A stretch of 20,103 nucleotides of DNA, from positions 1 through 20,103 of the forward strand of contig CAZQIC010000088.1 in assembly GCA_964593555.1 (NCBI GenBank). Direction: 5' to 3'. The notes beneath the pieces are model-generated. The model was given only the letters and a program-made list of their open reading frames with translations. It had not been told where the DNA came from and did not search any database. This document shows, piece after piece, positions 1-6,718 of this stretch. Made by a program: the position numbers and the translations under genes. Each line of letters begins with the position of its first letter. The stretch's first letter is position 1. This DNA comes from CAZQIC01 sp964593555. GTDB lineage: Bacteria; Bacteroidota; Bacteroidia; JAFLBG01.

Positions 1-22
1 CTAAAAAAAAATACGGTTACAT

Positions 23-250
23 TTGTTAAAATCAATTAATAGAACCTCCCTTGATAATAATAAAAAACTTTTAGGTAAATATATAGGGTATGGGAAGCAT
101 AAAACCTGGATACGCGTTGGCGGCTATTCAGCAAAGGACGCACAGCGGATTGCAAATATAAGAGCTCTGAAAAAAGCATTTCTGAATATTAAAAAACAAA
201 TGGAGCCTGATTTGGCAAAACTGGAAAACTCATTGTTAAATAGTAATTAA
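23..250 (+). CDS. Doubtful small ORF, hypothetical protein
   Basis: Unrecognised 75-residue, Lys-rich protein. The only start codon near the 5' end is TTG at 23; the first in-frame ATG lies near position 199, and an in-frame stop sits at 2-4. Composition looks like real protein: there are no runs of rare residues and a basic, amphipathic middle (motif GKHKTWIRVGGYSAKDAQ). It ends 4 bp before the next gene, so the two could be co-transcribed. A run of nine A at 3-11 lies just upstream, so this may be the 3' end of a longer frameshifted gene that begins outside the window. No function can be assigned. The call is weak. Confidence 0.35.
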   Translation: MLKSINRTSLDNNKKLLGKYIGYGKHKTWIRVGGYSAKDAQRIANIRALKKAFLNIKKQMEPDLAKLENSLLNSN

Positions 251-254
251 ACAT

Positions 255-1283
255 ATGAAAACAATAACATTTCTTTTTATCTCTTTAATTTCTTTTACAA
301 CATTTTCACAGGAGTGGAAGTGGCTGGAGAATTCGCCTGTAACCTATGGCAAACAGGATGATGTTTTTTTTATTAATGAAAACCTGGGCTGGAGTGTAAA
401 CGGACAGGGAAATATTTTTAAAACTACGGATGGAGGAAAAACCTGGAACAATGTATTAAAACAACCGGGCACTTATTTTCGTTGCATCGCTTTTGTTGAT
501 AGTCTTCATGGCTTTGCAGGAAATATCGGAACCGATTATTATCCGGGTGTAAAGGACACAATTCCATTATACGAAACTTTTGATGGAGGTACATCATGGA
601 AGGCAATGACCACGTTCAGCGGTCCATTCCCAAAGGGAATATGCAACTTAAATATACTGGACAAAGACCATATTTATGGATCGGGCAGAGTAGGGGGCCC
701 CTGCTTCTTTATTAAAACTGAAGATGGCGGTAAAACCTGGTCTTCACAAAATTTGAATGATAAATTGGGAATGCTCATAGATGTAAATTTTCATAGTGTT
801 AAAGAAGGTTTTCTTTTTGGAGGCAATTCTGCAAGTACAGAATCAGAAAGGTCTGTAATCCTTGCTACTACTGATGGCGGCAAAACATGGCAGCAGCGTT
901 TTATATCAAAAGATACTATGGAGATGTGCTGGAAGGTTTCTTTCCCAAGTGCAAAGGTTGGTTATGTTTCTGTGTTGGGTTATGATGCACATTCTACATT
1001 CATTAAAACAATTGATGGCGGTAAAACATGGAATGAATACAAACTTATTGAATATGGTTACGAAACAAAAGGAATTGGTTTTATAAATGATAATGTTGGA
1101 TGGGTTGGGGGAGAAAGAGGAACTTTACCTGTAATGAAAACACTGGATGGAGGCAAGACATGGAAGCCCGATTATTCGTTGGGGCCCTATGTAAATCGTT
1201 TCAGGTTTATCAATGGAAAAGTTGGTTATGCTATTGGTTCAACTATTTATAAAATCGATCTAAAAGCAGAAGGAAAAAAATGA
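255..1283 (+). CDS. Secreted Asp-box / YCF48-like beta-propeller protein
   Basis: A 342-residue exported protein. An N-terminal signal peptide (about residues 1-18, cleaved before Gln19) is followed by six Asp-box motifs of the form DGGKTW. The first is TTDGGKTW at 57-64; one copy is divergent (DGGTSW). This spacing is typical of BNR/sialidase-type and YCF48-type propellers. In cyanobacteria and plants YCF48 helps assemble photosystem II. In Bacteroidota such proteins are common exported proteins of unknown role, so no photosynthetic function is implied. No sialidase catalytic residues could be assigned and there is no T9SS sorting domain, so a periplasmic or surface location by another route is likely. 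The ATG of the next gene overlaps its stop (ATGA at 1280-1283), indicating translational coupling. Confidence 0.85.
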   Translation: MKTITFLFISLISFTTFSQEWKWLENSPVTYGKQDDVFFINENLGWSVNGQGNIFKTTDGGKTWNNVLKQPGTYFRCIAFVDSLHGFAGNIGTDYYPGVKDTIPLYETFDGGTSWKAMTTFSGPFPKGICNLNILDKDHIYGSGRVGGPCFFIKTEDGGKTWSSQNLNDKLGMLIDVNFHSVKEGFLFGGNSASTESERSVILATTDGGKTWQQRFISKDTMEMCWKVSFPSAKVGYVSVLGYDAHSTFIKTIDGGKTWNEYKLIEYGYETKGIGFINDNVGWVGGERGTLPVMKTLDGGKTWKPDYSLGPYVNRFRFINGKVGYAIGSTIYKIDLKAEGKK

Positions 1284-1708
1284 AAGAGTTGTTTCATTTA
1301 TTAGGAAGAAATGCTTTTTTAAACACGGAAGTAATTTGTGCTGTATTTATTTCATTTTTCTTTGCAATTCTTTTTTTGCAATCAGGATTAGATAAAATAT
1401 TCAATTATAAAAGTGAATTGGTCTGGACCAAAGAACATTTTTCAAAATCTATTTTATCAAGACTGGCCTCCTTTATGTTTTATGTACTTATTCTCCTTGA
1501 ATTAATAACGGGCGTTATTAGTTTAATCGCACCGTTCTTGTTTTGGTTCACTGGTGATCCTATTTGCTTTTTCTTTTCAAATGTATTATCCTGCCTTACA
1601 TTGCTTGCGCTTTTCTTTGGCCAGCGGGTGGCAAAGGATTATGCCGGTGCAGTAAGCCTCACAGGATATTTTATTGTTTCTATCATAGGCATTTATTTAA
1701 GCCTTTAG
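1280..1708 (+). CDS. DoxX-like integral membrane protein
   Basis: A 142-residue, very hydrophobic protein with about four membrane helices: roughly residues 17-37, 62-88, 96-112 and 122-142. The size, four-helix layout, early LQSGLDKIF motif and helix-rich C-terminus fit the DoxX/DoxD-like family, whose members are associated with redox or quinone-linked membrane processes but are mostly uncharacterised. Its start overlaps the stop of the upstream Asp-box protein by 4 bp, and the next gene (amidotransferase) starts 8 bp after its stop, so all three are probably in one transcript. Family assignment rests on hydropathy and short motifs only, so it is moderately secure. The substrate is unknown. 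Confidence 0.65.
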   Translation: MKELFHLLGRNAFLNTEVICAVFISFFFAILFLQSGLDKIFNYKSELVWTKEHFSKSILSRLASFMFYVLILLELITGVISLIAPFLFWFTGDPICFFFSNVLSCLTLLALFFGQRVAKDYAGAVSLTGYFIVSIIGIYLSL

Positions 1709-1716
1709 GATCGAGT

Positions 1717-2301
1717 ATGTCACCGGAAAGAAAAGTAGTAGTAATAGATAATTACGATTCTTTCACTTACAATATTGTTCATATTGTTGAGAAAATTTTA
1801 GGATACGAAATCAGTGTTTTTCGCAATGATGAAATAAGGTTGGAAGCACTCAGCCATTTTGATGATATTATCATATCTCCCGGTCCCGGACTGCCCAAAG
1901 AGGCGGGAATTACCATTCCGGTTATTAAAAAGTACTCCGCCACAAAAAAAATATTAGGTGTTTGCCTTGGACACCAGGCCATAGCTGAGGCATTCGGAGC
2001 ACAGTTGAAAAATTTAAACACCGTTTATCATGGTGTTTCTACCGGAATAGAAATAACCAAACCTGATTCTCTTTTTAACGGCCTGCCAAAAATAATTAGT
2101 GTAGGCAGGTATCATTCCTGGGTGATTGATCCGTCTTCTATAAAGGGTGAGATCGAATCCATCGCTGTTGATGATATGGGGAATTGTATGGCTTTAACTC
2201 ACAAAAAATACAATGTAAAAGGGCTTCAGTTTCACCCTGAATCTGTACTTACAGAATACGGAGAACAAATACTGAAAAACTGGCTATCAAATCAGGGTTA
2301 A
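1717..2301 (+). CDS. pabA: Class I glutamine amidotransferase, PabA/TrpG type
   Basis: Supplies ammonia from glutamine to a chorismate-using synthase subunit (aminodeoxychorismate or anthranilate synthase component II). It has 194 residues, the normal family length. Visible motifs are NYDSFTYN (12-19), the oxyanion-loop sequence SPGPG (54-58), the nucleophile elbow GVCLGHQ with Cys83, RYHSW (131-135), and FHPES with catalytic His173 and Glu175. The open frame extends upstream to 1564, but that part is a shadow of the DoxX gene; ATG 1717 starts exactly where family homology begins. No trp genes are nearby, and a class IV aminotransferase that could be PabC lies 2.9 kb downstream, so PabA is favoured over TrpG. 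The partner subunit PabB/TrpE is not in the window. In some bacteria one amidotransferase serves both enzymes. Confidence 0.9.
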   Translation: MSPERKVVVIDNYDSFTYNIVHIVEKILGYEISVFRNDEIRLEALSHFDDIIISPGPGLPKEAGITIPVIKKYSATKKILGVCLGHQAIAEAFGAQLKNLNTVYHGVSTGIEITKPDSLFNGLPKIISVGRYHSWVIDPSSIKGEIESIAVDDMGNCMALTHKKYNVKGLQFHPESVLTEYGEQILKNWLSNQG

Positions 2302-2328
2302 ATTTCACCAATCTTTTGCTCATTTTGT

Positions 2329-2336
2329 TATATTTG
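2329..2336 (+). promoter_or_regulatory. Bacteroidota-type -7 promoter box
   Basis: TATATTTG is an exact match to the TAnnTTTG -7 element used by the main sigma factor of Bacteroidota. It lies in the gap after pabA, 21 bases before the ATG at 2358, so transcription would start in a short 5' leader of the TPR/PD40 gene. No convincing -33 TTG was found at the expected spacing. Confidence 0.55.
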
Positions 2337-2357
2337 TAATTGAACCGGTGAAAATTT

Positions 2358-4037
2358 ATGCTGAGACCGTTAAAATATCTGTTATTGATTGGTGGGTTTA
2401 CTATCACCACCTTCGCTTTTGCTCAAAAAACTTCTGAAATTGTGAAAAGAGCTGATGTGCTCTTTAAGGCAGGGAATTATGAAGAGGCTTTGTCCGATTA
2501 TTTAATTCTTTTTAAAGAAGAACCACAAAGCGAGGTGTATAGTTATCGTATAGGTATTTGTTACCTCAATACCAATATCAATAAAGCAAAAGCGGCTCCT
2601 TATCTCGAGAATGTTACAAAGCGTGAACAATATGACAACAATGCCCTGTATCTTTTGGGAAGAGCATATCATTACGCATATCGTTTTGATGATGCTATCA
2701 GGGCATACAATCGTTTTAAGGATGTTGGAAAGGGTACTGCAGAAAACATGAAAGATGTTGAGAAGCAGTTGCAATATTGCTTTAACTCAAAGGAGTTGAT
2801 CAAATTCCCGGTCGATGTTAGTTTTAAAAATCTTGGACCTAATGTGAACTCTCCATATCCCGATTACTTTCCGTTCGTGTCTTCTGATGAAACATACCTC
2901 ATTTTCAACTCTACCCGTGCCGAAGGTGATGCAAGGCAAAAAGAAAATGGCAGTTATTCTCCGTCTGCTTTCAAATCACAAATTAAGAACGGCAATTTCG
3001 GGAAATCACAAAACATAAGTCACTTTATTGATATGCCTGATGGCGATGAAGAGATCGTTGGTTTTTCTCCCGATGGAAAAATAATGCTTATGTACCACGA
3101 TGATTTTAAGGGCTCATATAATTTGTATATGTTAAAAGCCGATACCGATTTTAGCTTTGGTGCTCCCGAAAAACTGAATGAAACAGTAAATACAAACAAA
3201 CATGAGATAGCAGCATGTATAAACAACGAGGGCGATGTACTTTATTTTGCAAGTAATAGACCAGGAGGAAAAGGCGGCACTGATATTTACATGAGTAAGC
3301 GATTACCAACAGGAGCTTGGGGGTTGCCTGTAAATTTAGATGAACCTGTCAATGGTCCGGCTAATGAGGATTTTCCAAACCTTTCTGCCGATGGAAAAAC
3401 ACTTTACTTTAGTTCTGATGGACACACAAGCATGGGAGGATACGATATTTTTAAAGCGGCCTGGGATGAAAAAAATAATCGGTGGGTGGGAATGAAAAAT
3501 TTAGGTTACCCGATTAATACACCAATCGATAATTTAAATTTCAGGATATCGGCAAAAGGGCGCTACGGGTATCTATCTGCACTGCGCGCAGGCGGGCAAG
3601 GCGATCTGGATATTTACCGGGTTGCGTTCAATGATATCGATCACAATTATGTAGTGATCAGTGGATTTATTACTGCACGTGATAAAACAGCTGTACGTCC
3701 TTTCTCAAATAAGGCCGTTTCAATAAGAGTGATCAATAATGCGAATAAGGAAGTTTTTGGAACTTACCAGCTTAACCCCATAACCGGAAAATATGTTGCC
3801 ATTGTACCGCCGGGTAATTATAGTATTTCAGTTGAATATACGGGTTACGTAAGGCAGCTGGATATAGTTAATATACCAGAGAAAATTTTTACAGAAACGG
3901 AAATTAACAGGGACTTTAATTTGTTCGCTGATTCAACATGGAAACCATCGGTACTTACAGTTGATACAACAGCATTACAAAATGATTCTACGGCCGTGCC
4001 TGTTATACGTGCCGATACGACTCAAACCACCAAGTAA
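2358..4037 (+). CDS. PorE-like TPR/PD40-propeller/CRD protein lacking OmpA domain
   Basis: A 559-residue exported protein. Order of parts: signal peptide (about 1-22, cleaved before Gln23); TPR-type helices (about 25-150); five or so PD40/WD40-like beta-propeller repeats (about 165-425), seen as SPDGK, SADGKTLYFSSDG near 343 and ASNRPGGKGGTDIY near 298; a beta-sandwich resembling a carboxypeptidase regulatory domain (about 430-525); and a Thr/Asp-rich tail. The first four parts match the T9SS protein PorE and related Bacteroidota proteins. The usual C-terminal OmpA-like peptidoglycan-binding domain is absent: the frame ends at 4037 after a low-complexity tail. It is therefore probably a paralogue rather than PorE itself. 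It has its own promoter box and stands between pabA and the rhomboid gene. The link to T9SS or envelope function is inferred from architecture only. Confidence 0.8.
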   Translation: MLRPLKYLLLIGGFTITTFAFAQKTSEIVKRADVLFKAGNYEEALSDYLILFKEEPQSEVYSYRIGICYLNTNINKAKAAPYLENVTKREQYDNNALYLLGRAYHYAYRFDDAIRAYNRFKDVGKGTAENMKDVEKQLQYCFNSKELIKFPVDVSFKNLGPNVNSPYPDYFPFVSSDETYLIFNSTRAEGDARQKENGSYSPSAFKSQIKNGNFGKSQNISHFIDMPDGDEEIVGFSPDGKIMLMYHDDFKGSYNLYMLKADTDFSFGAPEKLNETVNTNKHEIAACINNEGDVLYFASNRPGGKGGTDIYMSKRLPTGAWGLPVNLDEPVNGPANEDFPNLSADGKTLYFSSDGHTSMGGYDIFKAAWDEKNNRWVGMKNLGYPINTPIDNLNFRISAKGRYGYLSALRAGGQGDLDIYRVAFNDIDHNYVVISGFITARDKTAVRPFSNKAVSIRVINNANKEVFGTYQLNPITGKYVAIVPPGNYSISVEYTGYVRQLDIVNIPEKIFTETEINRDFNLFADSTWKPSVLTVDTTALQNDSTAVPVIRADTTQTTK

Positions 4038-4069
4038 TTTGAACAGTTCTTAATATCCTAAATTAAGGT

Positions 4070-4693
4070 ATGATAACTTACGCTATTATTGCTCTCACAT
4101 GCCTGGTTTCTATCTCTGCATTTTCGAATCAGCAGATCTATCAAAAAGCTATGTTCAATCCCTATATTGTTAATCACAATAGGGAGTGGTATCGTTTTTT
4201 CTCTCATATTTTTGTTCATGCCGATTGGGTGCATTTGTTTTTTAATATGTACGCGTTTTTTTTGTTGGGATTAGCAGTTGAGCAAAGCTATTTTCCAGCT
4301 TTGTTTGGAGAAGGAAGAGGAGAATTAAATTTTTTACTGTTATATATAGGCGGTGCGGTAGTATCTTCTTTTCCGAGTTTTGAAAAACATAAAAACAATT
4401 CTTTTTATAATTCTGTTGGAGCATCCGGCGCTGTATCTGCAGTTATTTTTTCGGCCATCTTGATCAGACCATTGAGTACGGAGATCCGTTTAATATTTCT
4501 GCCATTTCATATTCCAAGTTTTATTCTTGGTGCAGCGTATCTTGGCTACTCCTGGTACATGTCAAAAAAAGGAACTGATAATATAGGGCACGATGCACAC
4601 TTTTGGGGCGCAGTGTTTGGTTTTGTTATGACAGGCATTATGAAGCCAGCACTTTTTGTTTCCTTTGCAACACAAATAAAAGATTTTTTCTAA
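4070..4693 (+). CDS. Rhomboid-family intramembrane serine protease
   Basis: Cleaves transmembrane substrates within the bilayer. The 207-residue protein has about six membrane helices. Diagnostic motifs are all present: the HxxxN pair in helix 2 (His55, Asn59 in HLFFNM), the catalytic serine in GASG (Ser119), and the catalytic histidine in AHFWG (His177, in a helix followed by GxxxG-like packing). A complete Ser-His dyad predicts an active enzyme. Substrates are unknown. The gene starts 32 bp after the PD40 gene. Its stop (TAA 4691-4693) shares one base with the next ATG, so it is translationally coupled to the HAD phosphatase. A 6-bp inverted repeat (CTTAAT 4049-4054, ATTAAG 4062-4067) lies immediately before the start codon and could affect initiation. 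Confidence 0.9.
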   Translation: MITYAIIALTCLVSISAFSNQQIYQKAMFNPYIVNHNREWYRFFSHIFVHADWVHLFFNMYAFFLLGLAVEQSYFPALFGEGRGELNFLLLYIGGAVVSSFPSFEKHKNNSFYNSVGASGAVSAVIFSAILIRPLSTEIRLIFLPFHIPSFILGAAYLGYSWYMSKKGTDNIGHDAHFWGAVFGFVMTGIMKPALFVSFATQIKDFF

Positions 4694-5172
4694 TGAACAA
4701 GGCAGTATTTTTAGACAGGGATGGAATAATTAACCGTGAAAGAGGCTACACATTCAGGTTAGAAGATTTTGAAATATTGCCTGATGTAATGGAAGTATTA
4801 ACCGAATTTCAAAACAGGGGATATATACTCATTATTGTATCCAATCAAAGTGGTGTTGCCAAAGAATTATACGAACAAAAAGATGTTGAAGTGTTACATA
4901 AATATTTACTTGGCGAATTTCATAAGGAAAATATAAAAATAACGGAGATCTATTATTGCATTCATCACCCCGATACAACAAAATGCATCTGCAGAAAACC
5001 CGATTCGTTATTTATTGAAAAATCATTGGCAAGGTTTGATATCAACCCCGCTAAATCTTTTTTTATTGGCGATAAGGACAGGGATATCCAGGCTGGTGAA
5101 AAAGCCGGAGTGAAAAGTATTTTTGTAGAGGCAAATACCCCATTAAAACCACTGCTAAACGTAATACAATAA
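4693..5172 (+). CDS. HAD-IIIA phosphatase, GmhB / HisB-N type
   Basis: A 159-residue HAD-superfamily phosphatase of the family that includes D-glycero-D-manno-heptose-1,7-bisphosphate 7-phosphatase (GmhB) and the histidinol-phosphatase domain of HisB. Motif I is DRDG with nucleophile Asp8 and acid/base Asp10; motif II is SNQSG (50-54); motif III Lys102 is in CRKP; motif IV is GDKDRD (126-131). A zinc loop is visible as Cys89, His91, Cys98 and Cys100, typical of GmhB and HisB-N. The frame runs back to 4603 inside the rhomboid gene, but family homology begins at the ATG 4693 in a TAATG overlap. It is slightly shorter than usual GmhB (about 190). No other heptose or histidine genes are nearby, so the substrate is open. 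Confidence 0.85.
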   Translation: MNKAVFLDRDGIINRERGYTFRLEDFEILPDVMEVLTEFQNRGYILIIVSNQSGVAKELYEQKDVEVLHKYLLGEFHKENIKITEIYYCIHHPDTTKCICRKPDSLFIEKSLARFDINPAKSFFIGDKDRDIQAGEKAGVKSIFVEANTPLKPLLNVIQ

Positions 5173-6026
5173 TGGCTTCTCCTTTTATATATCTCGATGG
5201 GAAATATATTCCGGAAGGCGATCCCGTTTTTCATATTCATAACCGGGCATTTCGTTATGGCGACAGTATTTTTGAGACCATGAGAATTGTAAATGGTCGC
5301 TTATGTTTTTGGCCTGATCATTTTAAGCGGTTGAAAAAAGGAGCGGCATTACTTGGATATGAAATAGATGAACAGTTTTCCGAAGAAAATATAAGTGAAG
5401 CAATACGGATACTGTTTGATAAGAATGAAATAAAAAGTGATGCCCGTGTAAGACTTACTGTTTTTAGAAAAGATGGAGGATATTATTCTCCGGAAACAAA
5501 TAATGTTTCAATGGCGTTGGAGGTTGAGCCAATAGCGGAAGAAGGATATGCTTTAAATATACGGGGTCTTACGGTTGATATTTTTTCGGATTACAAAAAG
5601 ATTCGTAATTCTTTGTCGGCAATAAAAAATGGCAACTCAATTATATATGTTTTAGCGGGTGTTCACAAAACAAAAAATAACCTTGACGATTGTATTTTGG
5701 TAAATGATATGGGGAATATAATTGAGGCGACAAACTCTAATATTTTCGCTGTTAAAAATGGAGTATTATATACTCCGCCAATTGAAGAGGGCTGCGTTAA
5801 CGGGGTAATGCGTTCACAGGTGTTAAAGATAGCTGAGCAAAGCAGGATCGCAGTATATGAAATAGAATTAAAAATGAATGTGCTCCTGAATTCCGATGAA
5901 GTTTTTTTTACGAATGCCGTTAGCGGAATAAAATGGGTGGGCGCCTATAAAGCAAAAAGGTATTTCAATAACACCGCAAAATTTTTTATTGAAAAACTGA
6001 ATCAGTTTGTGTTAGAGAAGATCTAA
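5172..6026 (+). CDS. Class IV PLP-dependent aminotransferase (PabC/BCAT/DAAT-like)
   Basis: A 284-residue fold-type IV PLP enzyme. Visible signatures are RYGDSIFETMR (28-38), the PLP-linking lysine Lys152 in SAIKNGN, Glu185 in the IIEATNSNIF segment that contacts the pyridine nitrogen, the phosphate-binding GVMR, and FFTNAVSGI near the C-terminus. The family covers 4-amino-4-deoxychorismate lyase (PabC), branched-chain aminotransferase and D-amino acid aminotransferase, and these cannot be separated by eye. The presence of pabA in the same strand block favours PabC, giving p-aminobenzoate for folate. Its ATG shares one base with the stop of the HAD gene (TAATG at 5170-5174). Its 3' end overlaps the convergent yqgE by 4 bp. 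Confidence 0.85.
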   Translation: MASPFIYLDGKYIPEGDPVFHIHNRAFRYGDSIFETMRIVNGRLCFWPDHFKRLKKGAALLGYEIDEQFSEENISEAIRILFDKNEIKSDARVRLTVFRKDGGYYSPETNNVSMALEVEPIAEEGYALNIRGLTVDIFSDYKKIRNSLSAIKNGNSIIYVLAGVHKTKNNLDDCILVNDMGNIIEATNSNIFAVKNGVLYTPPIEEGCVNGVMRSQVLKIAEQSRIAVYEIELKMNVLLNSDEVFFTNAVSGIKWVGAYKAKRYFNNTAKFFIEKLNQFVLEKI

Positions 6027-6604
6027 TTTAAAGAAGGATCCTCGGGAAAGTTGGCCATTATGGAATAATGTTTTCCCAATGATTTTAATAAATCCGCCCA
6101 CAGCTCAGTGTTATTCTCTTTCATGATAAGGCTGTTTTGACTTTCACAAACTATCCATGATTTTTTTTTGATCTCGCTGTTTAATTGATCGGGGTTCCAC
6201 CCTGAATAACCAATAAAAAAGCGAATCTCGGAAGGGCTAATTCTTTCATCCTTTATAAGTCCCTTTACTGTATCAAAGTCGCCTCCCCAATACAAACCTT
6301 TTTTTATTTCCAGGCTTCCCCCGATAATATCGCCAAGGGTATGTAAATAAAAAAGTTGGTCTTTGCATACCGGGCCGCCAAAACAAAGATGGCCCTCAAA
6401 AACCGGAAACCCGCTAATAGCGGAGTGAAGCGGTATATCGAGTACTTTATTGAGAATAAACCCAATTGTACCCTCTTCATTATGCTCAACCAATAACACT
6501 GTTGTGCGTTTGAAATAAGGATCGTCTAAAAAAGGTTCGGAAATAAGTACCCTCCCTTTATGAGGTTCTAAAGAATTGTTAAAAGAAATATCCAGGGCGG
6601 CCAA
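6023..6604 (-). CDS. yqgE: YqgE/AlgH family (UPF0301) protein
   Basis: A 193-residue soluble protein of the widespread YqgE/AlgH family. Its biochemical role is unsettled; AlgH was named as a regulator of alginate genes in Pseudomonas. Family landmarks are LISEPFLDDPYFKRT (20-34), EHNEEGTIGF (40-49), GGPV (76-79) and GYSGWNPDQL (about 131-140). No ATG exists between the upstream in-frame stop and the conserved core, so the start must be a non-ATG codon: TTG at 6604 is the best candidate, with CTG at 6595 as an alternative. It is convergent with the aminotransferase (stops overlap in CTAA) and divergent from the caspase gene, sharing a 114-bp intergenic region. Confidence 0.88.
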   Translation of the reverse strand: MAALDISFNNSLEPHKGRVLISEPFLDDPYFKRTTVLLVEHNEEGTIGFILNKVLDIPLHSAISGFPVFEGHLCFGGPVCKDQLFYLHTLGDIIGGSLEIKKGLYWGGDFDTVKGLIKDERISPSEIRFFIGYSGWNPDQLNSEIKKKSWIVCESQNSLIMKENNTELWADLLKSLGKHYSIMANFPEDPSLN

Positions 6605-6700
6605 GTGCTTTATAATTAAAGATTCACTAAGATAAAGGGAAATTTGTTCATCTCATATTTTTTTAAATATGGTATTTCTCGTAAATTCATGCATTAATTT

Positions 6701-6708
6701 TTACTTTG
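6701..6708 (+). promoter_or_regulatory. Possible -7 promoter element before caspase gene
   Basis: TTACTTTG, close to the Bacteroidota TAnnTTTG box (TA and TTTG separated by one base rather than two), lies 10 bases before the ATG at 6719. It would give a very short leader. No -33 element is evident, so this is tentative. Confidence 0.3.
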
Positions 6709-6718
6709 AAAAACCAAC

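Noticed and set aside
428..1163. Six near-identical DGGKTW-coding segments as a possible CRISPR or DNA repeat
   Set aside because: They are in frame, irregularly spaced and explained by Asp-box repeats of one protein.
1564..1716. N-terminal extension of the amidotransferase frame
   Set aside because: It overlaps the DoxX gene in another frame and has no family homology; ATG 1717 starts at the conserved NYDSF region.
4603..4692. N-terminal extension of the HAD phosphatase frame
   Set aside because: It lies within the rhomboid gene, whose catalytic His region is read in another frame; ATG 4693 gives the normal HAD start.
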